Source: Chrysaora quinquecirrha (taxonomy: Eukaryota; Cnidaria; Scyphozoa; Semaeostomeae; Pelagiidae). From it: 64,000 nucleotides of DNA. Under the pieces are notes generated by a model. It worked only from the letters and a program-made list of their open reading frames with translations, was not told the DNA's origin and did not search any database. The stretch is from the NCBI GenBank assembly GCA_014526335.1, contig JACTAT010000016.1:2307901-2371900 (forward strand), given 5' to 3'. Within the stretch, counting starts at the first letter, position 1; the number at the start of each line of letters is the position of its first letter. The translations under genes and the position numbers were made by a program. Shown one piece after another: positions 35,936-46,911 of this stretch.

Positions 35936-36211
35936 GTCAAATTTGGAATCGAGGCTGAAACGACCTGCTACGACCTGCTATCTTAGCAACGAAGTGTTAA
36001 GGTCAAGGGATTTGTATTGTTCTTTACGCATTGTCACATTCTTTTCTTATCACAATAGGAACACGTGTCAGTATCAAACCGGCCATCCTTTCATCAGACA
36101 CCTAATTTTCTGCGAAAGACAGTCTATCCGATCCATAAGGGGTCATTGGGCATGAGGGGTTATGATGATGGGCGGTTTTCCGGGTTTTTTGGCACTTGAG
36201 AGCGGTTTTAC

Positions 36212-36345
36212 CAAGGGGAAATTCACTCCTCAGAAAGGTGTACGAGATTTTTATGAAAACAAAAGGACCTCCAAGAGATTTTTGTGAAAACAAAAGGTTT
36301 TCTAGCAAAGTTGTACGAGGTTTTCAAAGAATGAATCGCCCCTCG
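36212..36345. mobile_element. CGAGGG-ended 130-bp hAT-like MITE, copy A
   Basis: 134 bp flanked by the perfect 8-bp duplication GGTTTTAC (36204-36211, 36346-36353). Ends are degraded at the left (CAAGGGGAAATTCACTC) and good at the right (ATGAATCGCCCCTCG). It is the mirror counterpart of copy D at 37763-37893, so it was present before the arms were duplicated. Confidence 0.8.
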
Positions 36346-36828
36346 GGTTTTACGGTTTTACCTTCAAAAAGTACGGTTTTTCAATTTGTGATTTCGGTGT
36401 GGTTTAAAAGAGTTTTAACATGTAGGTCTACGCTATTTTGGCTAAAAAAATGTTTTAACGGTTTTCAAACCTCTCCCCCCAATGCCTCCATGATGGAGTT
36501 TTGGAACCAAAATGTTGATCTAAAGAATTTGGCGTTAAACAAAAATTCAGAATAAAAACAAAAGAAAAGGCGAAAAAATTTAGAAAGCCCCTGGTTATTT
36601 ATTTAAAAGGTACGCATAAAACTTATACCGCTTATACAGTAAATGGGAATTTGTGGGAGAAGCAGGCAACAACCAAATATCTTTATTGAAAACAGACTCC
36701 TCCTTTTGATAAGGAAATCATATGAAGTCAATCAATTTCAGCTCCAACAGTGATTTTTTCAACAGATTAAGAACAATACCTTCCCAGAGGATGGCCGCTT
36801 GTTTATAAATTACGCTTAATGTTACACG

Positions 36829-36898
36829 TGAGACGACCTGAAACGACCTGAAACGAGATGAAATCTCCTGAAACGACCTGAAACAACCTGAAACGAGC
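36829..36898. repeat. GACCTGAAAC decamer array, middle copy
   Basis: Same unit order as the left copy, followed by the same GGAATCGAGGCTGAAAC text and AGGTCAAGGGATTTGTATTG. Confidence 0.85.
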
Positions 36899-37207
36899 CA
36901 AAATTTGGAATCGAGGCTGAAACAACCTGAGACGACCTGCCATCTTAGCAACGTAAGTGTTAAGGTCAAGGGATTTGTATTGTTCTTTACGCATTGTCGA
37001 TTCTTTCCTTATCACAATAGGAACACGTGTCAGTATCAAAGCAGCCATCCCTCTGGGAAGGTATTGTTCTTAATCTGTTGAAAAATCACTGTTGGAGCTG
37101 AAATTGATTGACTTCATATGATTTCCATATCAAAAGGAGGAGTCTGTTTTCAATTAAGATATTTGGTTGTTGTCGCTTCTCCCACAAATTCCCATTACTG
37201 TATAAGC

Positions 37208-37340
37208 CGAGGGCATTTCACTCTGCAAAAGGCGTACGAGATTTTCATTAAAACAAAAGGACTTTCAAGGGATTTCCAAGAAAACAATAGGACTTCCAGT
37301 AAAGGTGTACGAGATTTTCAAGGAGTGAATAATGCCCTCG
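37208..37340. mobile_element. CGAGGG-ended hAT-like MITE, copy B
   Basis: 133 bp with inverted ends CGAGGGCATT and ATGCCCTCG and the perfect 8-bp duplication GTATAAGC on both sides (37200-37207, 37341-37348). The interior repeats GTACGAGATTTTCA and AAAACAA-AGGACTT motifs. The mirrored arm lacks it. Confidence 0.9.
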
Positions 37341-37583
37341 GTATAAGCTTTATGCGTAGTACCTTTTTAAATAAAACCAGGACTTTCTGAATTTTTCGCC
37401 TTTTCTTTTGTTTTATTCTGAATTTTGTGTTTAACGCCAAATTCTTTAGATAAAATTTCGGTTCTGAAACTCCATCATGGAGGCATAGGGGAGGGGAGGT
37501 TTGAAAACCGTAAAACATTTTTTAGCCAAAATAGTTGAAGCGAGACCTACATGTTAAAACTCTTTAAACCACACTGAAATCAC

Positions 37584-37713
37584 TGAGGGCATTTCACTTG
37601 CAAAAAGGCGTACGAGACTTCCATTATAACAAAAGGACTTTCAAGGGACTTCTGAGAAAACAATAGGACTTCCAGCAAAGGTGTACCAGACTTTCAAGGA
37701 GTGAATTGCCCTC
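37584..37713. mobile_element. CGAGGG-ended hAT-like MITE, copy C
   Basis: 130 bp, ends TGAGGGCATTTCACTT and GAATTGCCCTC, duplication GAAATCAC at 37576-37583 and 37714-37721. The mirrored site near 36387-36406 has a single GAAATCAC and is empty. Confidence 0.9.
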
Positions 37714-37762
37714 GAAATCACAAATTGAAAAACCGTACTTTTGAAGGTAAAACCGTAAAACC

Positions 37763-37893
37763 CGAGGGGCGATTCATTCTTTGAAAACCTCGTACAACTT
37801 TACTAGAAAACCTATTGTTTTCACAAAAGTCTCTTGGAGATCCTTTTTTTCATAAAAATCTCGTACACCTTTCTGAGGAGTGAAATGCCCTCG
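37763..37893. mobile_element. CGAGGG-ended hAT-like MITE, copy D
   Basis: 131 bp, ends CGAGGGGCGATTCATTC and AGTGAAATGCCCTCG, with flanks GTAAAACC and GTAACACC (seven of eight). It mirrors copy A. Confidence 0.85.
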
Positions 37894-38167
37894 GTAACAC
37901 CGCCTCAAGTGTCGAAAACCCGGAAAACCGCCCATCATCATAACCCTCATGCCCAATGACCCCTTATGGATCGGATAGACTGTCTTTCGCAGAAAATTAG
38001 GTGTCTGATGAAAGGATGGCCGCTTTGATACTGACACGTGTTCCTATTGTGATAAGAAAAGAATGTGACAATGCGTAAAGAACAATACAAATCCCTTGAC
38101 CTTAACACTTCGTTGCTAAGATAGCAGGTCGTCTCAGGTCGTTTCAGCCTCGATTCCAAATTTAACG

Positions 38168-38248
38168 GCTCGTTTCAGGTTGTTTCAGGTTGTTTCAGGT
38201 CGTTTCAGGTGATTTCATCTCGTTTCAGGTCGTTTCAGGTCGTCTCAC
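38168..38248. repeat. GACCTGAAAC decamer array, right inverted copy
   Basis: Reads GTTTCAGGTC on the plus strand with one extra unit compared with the left copy. It lies in the mirrored arm. Confidence 0.85.
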
Positions 38249-39061
38249 TGTTTATAAATTACGTTAATGTTACAGCTTGCTGTTGAAAAAAACCCTATTT
38301 ATCACCAACGTTTGGAATGAATGTTTATAAATGTTTTGATCTAAATTCCGGCCCGTGTTTTTCACTTTTACAAAAAGAGAAGTGAAAACGGCGGACTTCG
38401 CCGACTTTTCATCAAAATTGGCAAGAAATTTCGTTTCACACATAACTGAAATTTAACTAAGATTTTCTTCCATTTCTTTGCGATATTTAGCTTACACAAA
38501 CTCTAATCTCTCCTGTCAGCTTGTGTTGATTGAGACTTTTCGTTTCAATGCGTGTTGTCATATAATTTCAATTGATCTATAGTACCTCTCTGGTATTACT
38601 CTTACAATTTTTCCCAACTTTGAAAACTCCGCGAAGTCCGCGGTTTTCACTTTCCCCTTTTGAAAAAGTGAAAAACACGGACCTTGAAAATCGTGGACTT
38701 TTCTCCATTTACTGGTAGGTGCTTCTCCATTTCTCACTTGGATTACTGGCAGAGTAATTGATGCGTTGCTGAAAAATAACTTGCGTTTGGCCCAGTGACA
38801 TTAATTTTTAAACAACTGGCCTCAATAAGGAAGTTGGAATGGCGAAAAAAAATTTAAAAAAATCTTAAGAATTTAGATCAAAACATTTATAAACAATTCA
38901 TTCCAAACGTTGGTGTTAGCTAGGGTTTATTCAACAGCAAGCTGCAACATTAAGATAACGTTTCGTGAAAGTTTTGAAAATTCCCCGAAGTCCACAGAGT
39001 TCACTCTTCCTTTATGCAAAAGTTAAAAACGCGGACTTTGAAAAGCGCGGACTTACGGCTT

Positions 39062-39278
39062 GAGTTCACTAGTGTTCCGTTGCATTCACTGGCGTTCATA
39101 GGTTTTTATTTAGGTTCATAAACACTCATTGGTGTTCTGGCAATTCAGTGTTCTATGGGTTATCATCAAAAATCCTTTGCATTTAATTGGTGTTCACAGG
39201 TTTTCATTGGTGTCTGCAAATGTTCATAAATGTGCATCAGTGTTTATCAAGTGTTCATCAGGGTTCCAATGGTGTTCT
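39062..39278. repeat. Degenerate minisatellite of TTCATTGGTGTTC-like units
   Basis: Repeated TTCAC/TGGTGTTC, GTTCATAGG and GTGTTCATCAG words over about 215 bp. Not coding. Confidence 0.6.
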
Positions 39279-39287
39279 ACAGAATTC

Positions 39288-39751
39288 CCGGGGATACTTC
39301 AATGTGTCCATGATTAGACGTGAATCTGGACTTTGACAAAAGGACCCATTTGTATGATAGGATTTTCAAGGATTTCTGACCCATTTGCATGAAAATCGGG
39401 AAATTTCAAGCCCTTGTGTATGAATTTGGTTGATTTTAAAACCCTTTTACAGTGCTAGAATTCACGAAAAGTCTCGCAAAATCGAATCTGACGGCGATTT
39501 TTGCAATCAATGTGACCGAGCTCTGTTGTTGCTGTTAATTCATCGTTTTAAAAGCAAAAAACAAAGTAGAAAGGTTGTCAGCCACTTTGCGGTAAATCAT
39601 AATGGGACCTATTGGTAAGAAAATCCTAAAATACCAACCCACCAACCAGAATCTAGCAGAATATCAGACCCATGTGTAGAGAATTTCAGTCGAAAACCCA
39701 TCCATATGAGCGGCACGTCAAGTATGTCTACATATTGAAGTACCCCCCAGG
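39288..39751. mobile_element. MITE of the CCCGGGGGTACTTC family, copy 2
   Basis: Perfect 9-bp duplication ACAGAATTC at 39279-39287 and 39752-39760. Inverted ends share TACTTCAAT and GACGTG. Interior words GACCCATTTGTATG, ACCCATTTGCATG and ACCCATGTGTAGAG repeat. It is 464 bp with no transposase. A 9-bp duplication is typical of Mutator-like elements. Confidence 0.85.
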
Positions 39752-39760
39752 ACAGAATTC

Positions 39761-42700
39761 ATCAAATTGATGAATAAATGAGCAACACGGAATAATAACC
39801 TCAACTTATATTGAATATAAGTTTGAATATAAGTTGAGTTTATTATTTCGTGTTTCTCCTATGTGTTCCCATTGTGTTTAAATTTCAATAGATTTGAAAT
39901 TTTAACTTAATAAAAAAGTTAAGAAATTCAAGTATTTCGAAATTTAAACCAGAACACCTCAATGAGTTAGATTTAATTAGCAATAAATATTTAAATACAG
40001 TCTTTATAAATCTAAGTCCAACCAAAAAGAACATACAGGTTCCATATCAGATATAGATGCTTTTAAGAAGACCAAGCCTAACTACTCTAAGTGACATCTT
40101 AATAGATGGACATCTACGAATCAAGTCATTATGATTCACTTGTAGTACAGACTCAGCTAGCCTTCTAGTTCATTCCACGAGGAACTAATTATCAAAATCA
40201 CAATGTATTATCTTCCAATAAATTGTCTTTTCAGAAAACGATGTATGCCTGAAATCATGAGTGCCAATGTTAAATCTGCAAAGCTGGATCGAGTTAAATA
40301 TACAGTCATTCATTCAAGAAGAATTTACTTAACTTTGAACTAAAGCTAATGAATGATTACTTAAGGATTATACATAAAATGTATGCCATCTATATTATAT
40401 TCCATTTAACTTGTAGGCTTTTCTGATAATTGTCATAAGTATGACTTTGATTTTATAACTGTAGCTTCTAATAACAGATTCAATCCTTATAATTCTAGAT
40501 AATCTAGCTCATAAATTACACTCAAGATTTGCTAAATTGAACTAATATCTGATTTAAGGAAGTATCAATTTCATAATCAGATTTATAAGATGCATAATCC
40601 ATTGTTAGATATTCATTAAAGTTGAGACATGCTAAATTTCGAATTCACTCTGATAGCAAGGTAGAGAACTTTTATGCCATTTTTAACTAAATAGGATATT
40701 CTTTCACAGTTGCATTCAAACTTTTATACAATCATGGTAGTAATAATTGTTCTATGTAGATCAAAGTTTTAAATGAACAAGCATTTAAAACAGAAACCCT
40801 ACCAAGCAATAGATATATTAGCTATTGAATCATTGCTGAATCACACATTTTGCAAGTAAGTATTCGTCAGATACATTCAGACAATTCATAACGATTGTAA
40901 TTTATTATAAAGTGAATTTTGATATCAGTCATTGCATTGGCATAGTTCACTATTCATTGTTTGCAAGGACGTGTTAAATCGTTAGGTCCATTACGTCAAT
41001 CTATGCTCGAAGTCCAGTGCCACTAGTTATCAATGTATAGGAAAATGAATCATCTGCAAGGAAATAGCAACACAATGATTTACAGCATTAAAGATTATTG
41101 AGAATGCAAACTTCTTTTCAGATTAATCATTTTTAAGTTACATATCCTTTAAATTGTTGACTATTGTTTTATTAATAAGTAATCTCAGATACATTTCGAA
41201 ATGTAATAAACTTGATTTCTCAGAATAACGGCTATCAAATTTCCTCTTTCCATGAGTTCGAAGTTCAACCGAAGAAAGTTTACCTTCATCACAAAGGATG
41301 TCAACTTTCCACTAGGATTAGCATTTGCATGTAAAGGAGAGTAATTTCATATAAGCATTACAGAATCAACTAACTATTATTAATAAATGAGACCTTAGAG
41401 AACCTATTTAATAGCCTTGAAAATATGTCTTTCAATACTGATTGACTTGCATCTAATTGAAAACTTATTATTTAAATTTATAGTTAACTATGAAAGCTTT
41501 AATAGATCTGTCACAAATATGTCAAAATCCATTATTCATACTAAATAGTCAATCTTATGCATTTGCTATCATTAAAGACAGATTTATTAATAAGTATTAC
41601 ACTTATTAATCATAATGTTCATCATTGTTTCTACATTCAACATTATCAGATTTATTAATTAGATTTTCTAAGACTAAAGTATTGACTAGTAGCTATTAAT
41701 AATATATTATACTTAAAGTTGACTTGTAATGATTATTACTTAATTAATATTAATCAAATCTTAATGAATCTTAATTACTTAAAGTGCTTATATAACTTGA
41801 TTTAATTTAATCTAGTACAAATCAACGATATATGACTAACAAGAAGATAATTCAGTTGATATCCAACATTATTCTAAGTTTTCAGACTGTTAAATTTTAG
41901 ACAATTATTAATTAAACCTATATTCAAACTAATTTAGAAGCATCTGAATTATGAATTATATCTATTTCGTTAAGATCTTTATCCCATACCAATTGTCTTC
42001 CAGTAACTCTATGAAACATTATTAACATTGAAGATTGCAACTTCAACATTCACAATATGATACATAACTGAACCAATGTATGAAAGAAGATATTGCTTAA
42101 ATCATCTATCATTTGAATAACATTATATGAATTAGATAATAAGTATTGACTACCAATGAATTAATTATTGAATATTGTATACGATAGTTAAAAAGTAAAC
42201 AATAAATGATCATACAAGTAACAATGTTCTGACATGCAACAAAATGTGAAATTATTAAATCTAGTTCAAATACTTTGAAATGTAAGAATTAAATTAAACT
42301 GGAAAACAATGATTCAACAATTCTTGACATTATGCATTTGTTAGTAGTTTCAGAATGAAGAAAAATTAGCATGTCATGGCAAGATGTACTAACCAACTAA
42401 TCCGATAACATGTTTATAATATGGTGATGTAGATCTTGACAATTCAAATAAGTTGCTAACTCTACCAACTTGAATGTCTATTGAAGGTACTCAGTTAGCA
42501 GTCTAATATCATGCATCAATACTGAGTACAGATGTCTAAATATAATTCACTGATCTACTAAGCTAATAGATTATTCGGTATCTGGTTGCAATCTTCTCTA
42601 TTGTACCATTGAACTAAAATTCAACACCTGAATTATCTAGAGTATGACAAAAATTTAATTTTGTACATGCATCATTGGTTCAATGGTTCTATTAGTACTA

Positions 42701-43300
42701 AGTTATACAGCTTCTGAAACACAGCTTAAGTAAAAAGTTTGTAATATGAAGTTATTGTCAATGTCAAAAACGACTAACATGTATTACACGGCATCTCGAA
42801 ATCTAACAATTAACTAAATATCAATTATCATGACCATTGATTGATCAATTATGATGCTCAAAGTTCATTTAGTGCTAACTTGAATAATTTATTTAATACA
42901 TACTTATATTCGAATGAAAGTCCAACTAAGTAAGTTAATGAATTGTAATGATATGCTAAATGGTAATGATTGTGCTATGATTGTATCAAAACTATTGGAA
43001 ATGAAATACTAGTGCTAATGGCACTTGTATCATTAATAGTCTGAGCTTATTTGGAAAATGAATAAACTGTATTTGAAGTGATCAATTATCATTTGCATGA
43101 TGTGTCTGAAAAGTGAGCAATTAATCGAACTTATAATTAGTTAATTAAACTATCGTTATTTAGTATATCTTAACTAATTTATAATTAGTGTATCCTTGTC
43201 TTGACTATTATGCCTACTCAATTCACTAACTGTTAAATTTATTATAACACATCTATTAAACTAATAGTTGCATTACAATGAAAAATCTAGGCCATTAAAA
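39761..43300. other. ORF-free AT-rich sequence of unclear origin
   Basis: No frame of 60 codons in any of six frames over about 4.3 kb (39619-43987). Same texture as 4621-8590 and also bordered by low-quality sequence. No element ends or genes are seen. It may be degraded AT-rich tail repeat or unreliable assembly. Confidence 0.45.
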
Positions 43301-43870
43301 TTTGTTTAATAAATTTATGAATTTAATTAAAACTAAAATTAAAACTTTGAAATATTTGGAATTTAATTTAATTTAACATTTAATTAAAATAATTAAAATG
43401 AAATTTGTTGTCCTAATAAAAATTAAATGGGAAAATTAAAATTTTTTTAACATTTTACAATTCTTAAAATTTGTCTAATTCCTGATTCCAACCCTGGGGT
43501 ATTTGTTTTTAGGAAAAACCCCAAAAGAAAAAGAAATTTAAAAAAGGGAAAAGGTTTTCCACTTTTGTAAAATTTTTTTAAATTTTAAATGGAAAAATTT
43601 TTAAAATTTAAATAAAAAACAAATCTTTTTTTTAATTAACCCCCTTTTCTTTCCTAACCCCCTTTTTTAAAAAATTCTTTCCCCAAAATAAATTTTTAAA
43701 AAGGGTTTTTAAAACTTAAATAACCGGGTTTTAAACTTAAAACTAAATTAATTAAAAAATTAAAATCTTCCCTTTCCCAAAAAATATTTAAATTTCCTTA
43801 AATTTTTTAAACTAAAACCAATTTAAAAAAAATTTTTTAAAATTTTAAAATTTGTTTTTGGCACCCCCAC
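43301..43870. other. AATTAAAA array passing into low-quality sequence
   Basis: TTTAATTAAAACTAAAATTAA words at 43301-43440 resemble the inner tails of the composite repeats. From 43441 the sequence becomes stretched runs of A, T, C and G, typical of poor consensus. Confidence 0.55.
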
Positions 43871-43881
43871 CAAAAAGGGGG

Positions 43882-44105
43882 ATATCAAGCAAGCAAGCAA
43901 GCAATGTTTATTTCTTGACGCAGGTTGGCGGTTCTGGCAGCTATGCAGCTGATGTGGACCTGCAGCTTGTGCCCCCAGACTGATATTCTAGAACGAATAC
44001 CCTGCTGACTGCAGGTTTGTGGAAAGTGGTCCTGACGAGATTCGAACCAACGACCTCACGATCGTGAGCCGAACGCCTTGACCACTCGGCCACAGTAACG
44101 ACCTG
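43882..44105 (-). repeat. tRNA-derived SINE abutting PAM17
   Basis: On the minus strand, the A box TGGCCGAGTGGTCAAGG and B box GGTTCGAATCTC are correctly spaced, with the self-complementary CTCACGATCGTGAG between them. A body follows, and the element ends in a (TTGC)n tail seen as GCAAGCAAGCAAGCAA at about 43888-43903. The T-stem pairing is poor, so it is a SINE and not a working tRNA. Its head ends about 20 bp before the first PAM17 ATG. Confidence 0.8.
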
Positions 44106-44121
44106 AAAGCGTGATCAGTTA

Positions 44122-44543
44122 ATGGTGGTTGGTGGAGGAACAGTACTTGTGATGGAAGCAAATCTCCACAGAATGACGAGATATTTCGTCTTGTATTCAC
44201 CGGTGTATTTAAAGAAATTTAGATCTACTAGTTACGTGAACAGAAACTTTGTTTTGAGCTCAATAGGTCGACTCTCCGATGTGGAAAACGAACGTCAGCC
44301 GTCACAGACCAGGCCTAGTAGGCCTAGCAGGATAAAAAATATTGAAGATATTAAACGAGTCACACCAAAGCAATATGAACTAAGCTTTGAAGAATATGTA
44401 AAAATGAAAAGCAGTTTAAGAGCAAGAAAAAATATTGCTGGATTGCCATTTGCCTTACTTGGTTTGGGTACTTCTTCCGTAGTCTCTGCTTACATGTTTC
44501 CGGAGATGTTTGATGCTACGCCTGAAAATGTGCAACTTATTAT
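44122..44543 (+). CDS. PAM17: PAM17-like mitochondrial import motor subunit, exon 1
   Basis: PAM17 sits in the inner mitochondrial membrane with the TIM23 complex and helps assemble the PAM16/PAM18 import motor. The exon carries a basic, hydroxylated N-terminus suited to a presequence (from MTRYFVLYSPVYLKKFRS at 44173, the likelier start in presequence terms; an upstream ATG at 44122 is in frame). The matrix-side helix LSFEEYVKMKSSLRARK and the first membrane segment IAGLPFALLGLGTSSVVSAY follow. It ends ENVQLI(M) at a strong GTAAGT donor, where fungal PAM17 has QQIMGFDPL. Homology was judged from memory of the family. Confidence 0.8.
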
Positions 44544-46341
44544 GTAAGTTATTGAATATGCAGCAATCGTAAAATGCTGGTTTACAGGTCCTTTAAATTG
44601 CAGTTTATTGCTGTATATGCAGTATATTGTTATTGGAAAATTTTCTGTGATTGCGGTATACTTTCACTTTAAATTTTCTGGGATTGGTACAAAAACTTCA
44701 GATATTGGATGTTGAATATTCCAAAATTTTTTGCAAACACCAATTTCAAGTCCACTACACTCTACACTATTGGTGAACTTGAAATCGGCATTTGCAACAA
44801 ATTTTACGAATTATTACCTTAGCCTGCGCCTGTGCGCAGACTTGATTTGTTGCGCAGTAGCAAATTCTGTTTCCATTGGATTGGTCATGAATATGTGACC
44901 TATATTCTGGAGATGAGACTCGTGTAGTAAGTCTAGATGAGATTGAATTTGTAGTGTATTTTGACCACCAATAGGGCTAACGGGATAAATGGGATAAGCA
45001 ATTAAACTTATCGAAGACTCCAAGTGAGAATGGACTATTTCTGTCTACGCAGAACTGGTTTTTGGTTTTCATGTTGACAGATTCCAAAACAATTAGGTGA
45101 AATAATGATCTTGCTCTGCCAATCATTTGAAAACAATCTTTGCTGCAGTTTAGTCTCTGGGAAATGCAACCTACGTACTTGCCGTCACACCAGCATAAAA
45201 ATTCATATATTCTTTCTTATCCAAAAATTTAAGAATAAATTTGAGAATTGGTTCTCTTTGGGAAGTGATTTTAGAGCACATGTTTTGATCACATGTTTTT
45301 ATACAGTGGACATACCTAGATGAAATCACCTTTTGATTCTTCACCATGCATATCACATCATTTACATATTCGTTCTTCAAGTAAAATGTTTAAGTGCTTT
45401 CCTTTCTCGATCATTAGATTGTGATCTGAAGTTTTAAATTTTATTTTCGTATAAATTAATTGGTATAATGGCAAGATATTTTTTGGATTCAAAACTACTT
45501 TTCATGCGTTTATGTTTCAAGTTTATGGCCTTCTTCAATCTCTCTTCATATAGTCTGTTTTTCAACAACAATTACGCGGGATTAGAAAATTTTCATAAAT
45601 TAGTTTTCATTTCTGACACTTTGATTGACCCAAACATGCCAAAAGCCATTTGAGAAAATGGTATCTACAATAGTGGCCCACCCCTTTCCAAGCTTTTATC
45701 TAATTGAATTTGTTCTTTGTAACAAATGTATAACAGAGAGCTTTCTTGGCTCTGCAAGACTTTGAACCAGAGGCATAATCCTGACTAGAATCAGGTTTAT
45801 CATCATTATCATCATCATTGTCATACTCATGGTTAATATTATCCACACCATCAGTATCATCATTGGCTTAACGAACGTTACTTGTTTCACTGTTTTCCTG
45901 CTCAGCGTTACAGCATTCTTTGTATATAGCAACAGGCACCCATCTTTTTGTAAGTGGTGAAGAGATGTAACATTGCAATAATTATTTTGTGTTTTTACAA
46001 TGTGATGTATGTGTGCCCTTGTACTGTAAATGCCTTTATGATGATAATTATATTTAGTTTACATATTTAAAAGCTGCAGTATGCCTGTTTAAACTCCCTG
46101 TCTCTCATACATTAAGGCTTCTGGTCTCAACATTCTTCTTATCAATCGTCTTGAGTTAAACATTAAAGTGCCCGAGATTGTGTTATTTTTTTGCCAGTAT
46201 AAACTTGATCTTCATTTGTAATACCTGGAAAGGGCTCATAGTAATTAAAAATTTCAAATAATTGGTAAGTTCCATTTTGGGATGAGAATAAAAATTTTTT
46301 GTATACTTTTTGAATAAAATTTTATCTTAAAATTTCTTTAG
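44544..46341 (+). other. PAM17 intron 1
   Basis: Starts GTAAGT and ends TTTCTTTAG. It contains an acidic minus-strand open stretch at 45705-45872. The remainder (44550-45690, 45900-46330) shows nothing recognisable. Confidence 0.65.
45705..45872 (-). CDS. Acidic open stretch inside PAM17 intron, not recognised
   Basis: Minus-strand codons ANDDTDGVDNINHEYDNDDD, then KPDSSQDYASGSKSCRAKKA, ending TAG after KNKFN. An in-frame stop immediately precedes it, beside a possible acceptor (GTTAAG). It shares the core D-x-I-N-H-x-x-D with the fragment at 30922-31074. It could be a remnant of the same element-encoded protein. Confidence 0.25.
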
Positions 46342-46471
46342 GGCCTTGATCCACTTGTTTTCTGTGGAATTTGTGGTGTTATAAGTGCTGGTGCTGGATT
46401 TGCAGCTGGTACCCAATTATTTCGTATTTTTGGGAATCCTCAACAAAAGCAAGGCACAAATGTTGCAAGAG
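46342..46471 (+). CDS. PAM17: PAM17-like, exon 2
   Basis: Encodes GLDPLVFCGICGVISAGAGF, then AAGTQLFRIFGN and the NVAR end. GLDPL is the family hallmark directly after I-M, and the glycine-rich stretch is the second membrane segment. Read with GT-AG boundaries the exon is 130 nt. That keeps exons 1 and 3 in register with each other but puts exon 2 itself one base out of its conserved frame, giving a stop after about 14 codons. A base miscall on each side or unusual splicing must be invoked. Confidence 0.75.
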
Positions 46472-46911
46472 GTATGAATTTAAGATCCAAATTGCTTTGT
46501 AGTATTTTGTTGGTTCTTTTGTATGGTTTAAGCCACAACAAGATATTGTAGGTCATGAGTCCGGAAGATGTATCATGCAACTCAAACCATTGATAAAAGA
46601 AAATGACAAGTATGAAATGCAACATTTCTTACATTGTTTGATTACAATGGCAAAGCTTTATTTAGGGGTCCATTATATGAGAGTTTTCAGCCCTTGTGCT
46701 ACTTTTGTAACTTTCGCCCTGCATTGCGGTCAAAGGGTTGTAAAAACAGAGCTGCGATTACACGAGAAAGTTTCATCTTGTTTGAGCAGGCTGCAATCTC
46801 AGTCCGCTTGGATTTTCATCTCCGTCAAACGGGCTTAAAAAAATCCACGTTATCCCCTTAGGAGAGATGCTTTTTTAAAGATTTATTTTTTATCTCATTT
46901 TGTTTCTCCAG

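Larger units (their letters stand above)
35738..39058. mobile_element. Complex foldback element with nested palindromes
   Basis: Both outer ends carry GTAAG, then ...CCGCGTTTTT...ACTTTTGCATAA and GGACTT, inverted to each other over about 90 bp. Inside, a long segment (about 35840-36210) is mirrored at 37900-38275, and 36400-36790 is mirrored at 37055-37570. A third copy of the decamer array block lies at 36795-37050. A related inverted pair (GAAGTCCGC...TTTTCACTT) occurs at 38340-38400 and 38623-38683. No transposase was seen. Paired 70-residue frames at 35943-36155 and 37947-38159 are simply the mirrored arm. Confidence 0.7.

Noticed and set aside
35943..38159. Near-identical 70-residue frames in the two arms of the palindrome
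   Set aside because: Same reason: mirrored DNA, no recognisable domain, no third copy with an intact frame.
35866..38248. GACCTGAAAC arrays considered as a CRISPR array
   Set aside because: Units are contiguous 10-mers without unique spacers, and the DNA is eukaryotic.
43985..44105. Functional tRNA gene on the minus strand
   Set aside because: A and B boxes are good, but acceptor and T-stem pairing fail, and a body with (TTGC)n tail follows, so it is a SINE.
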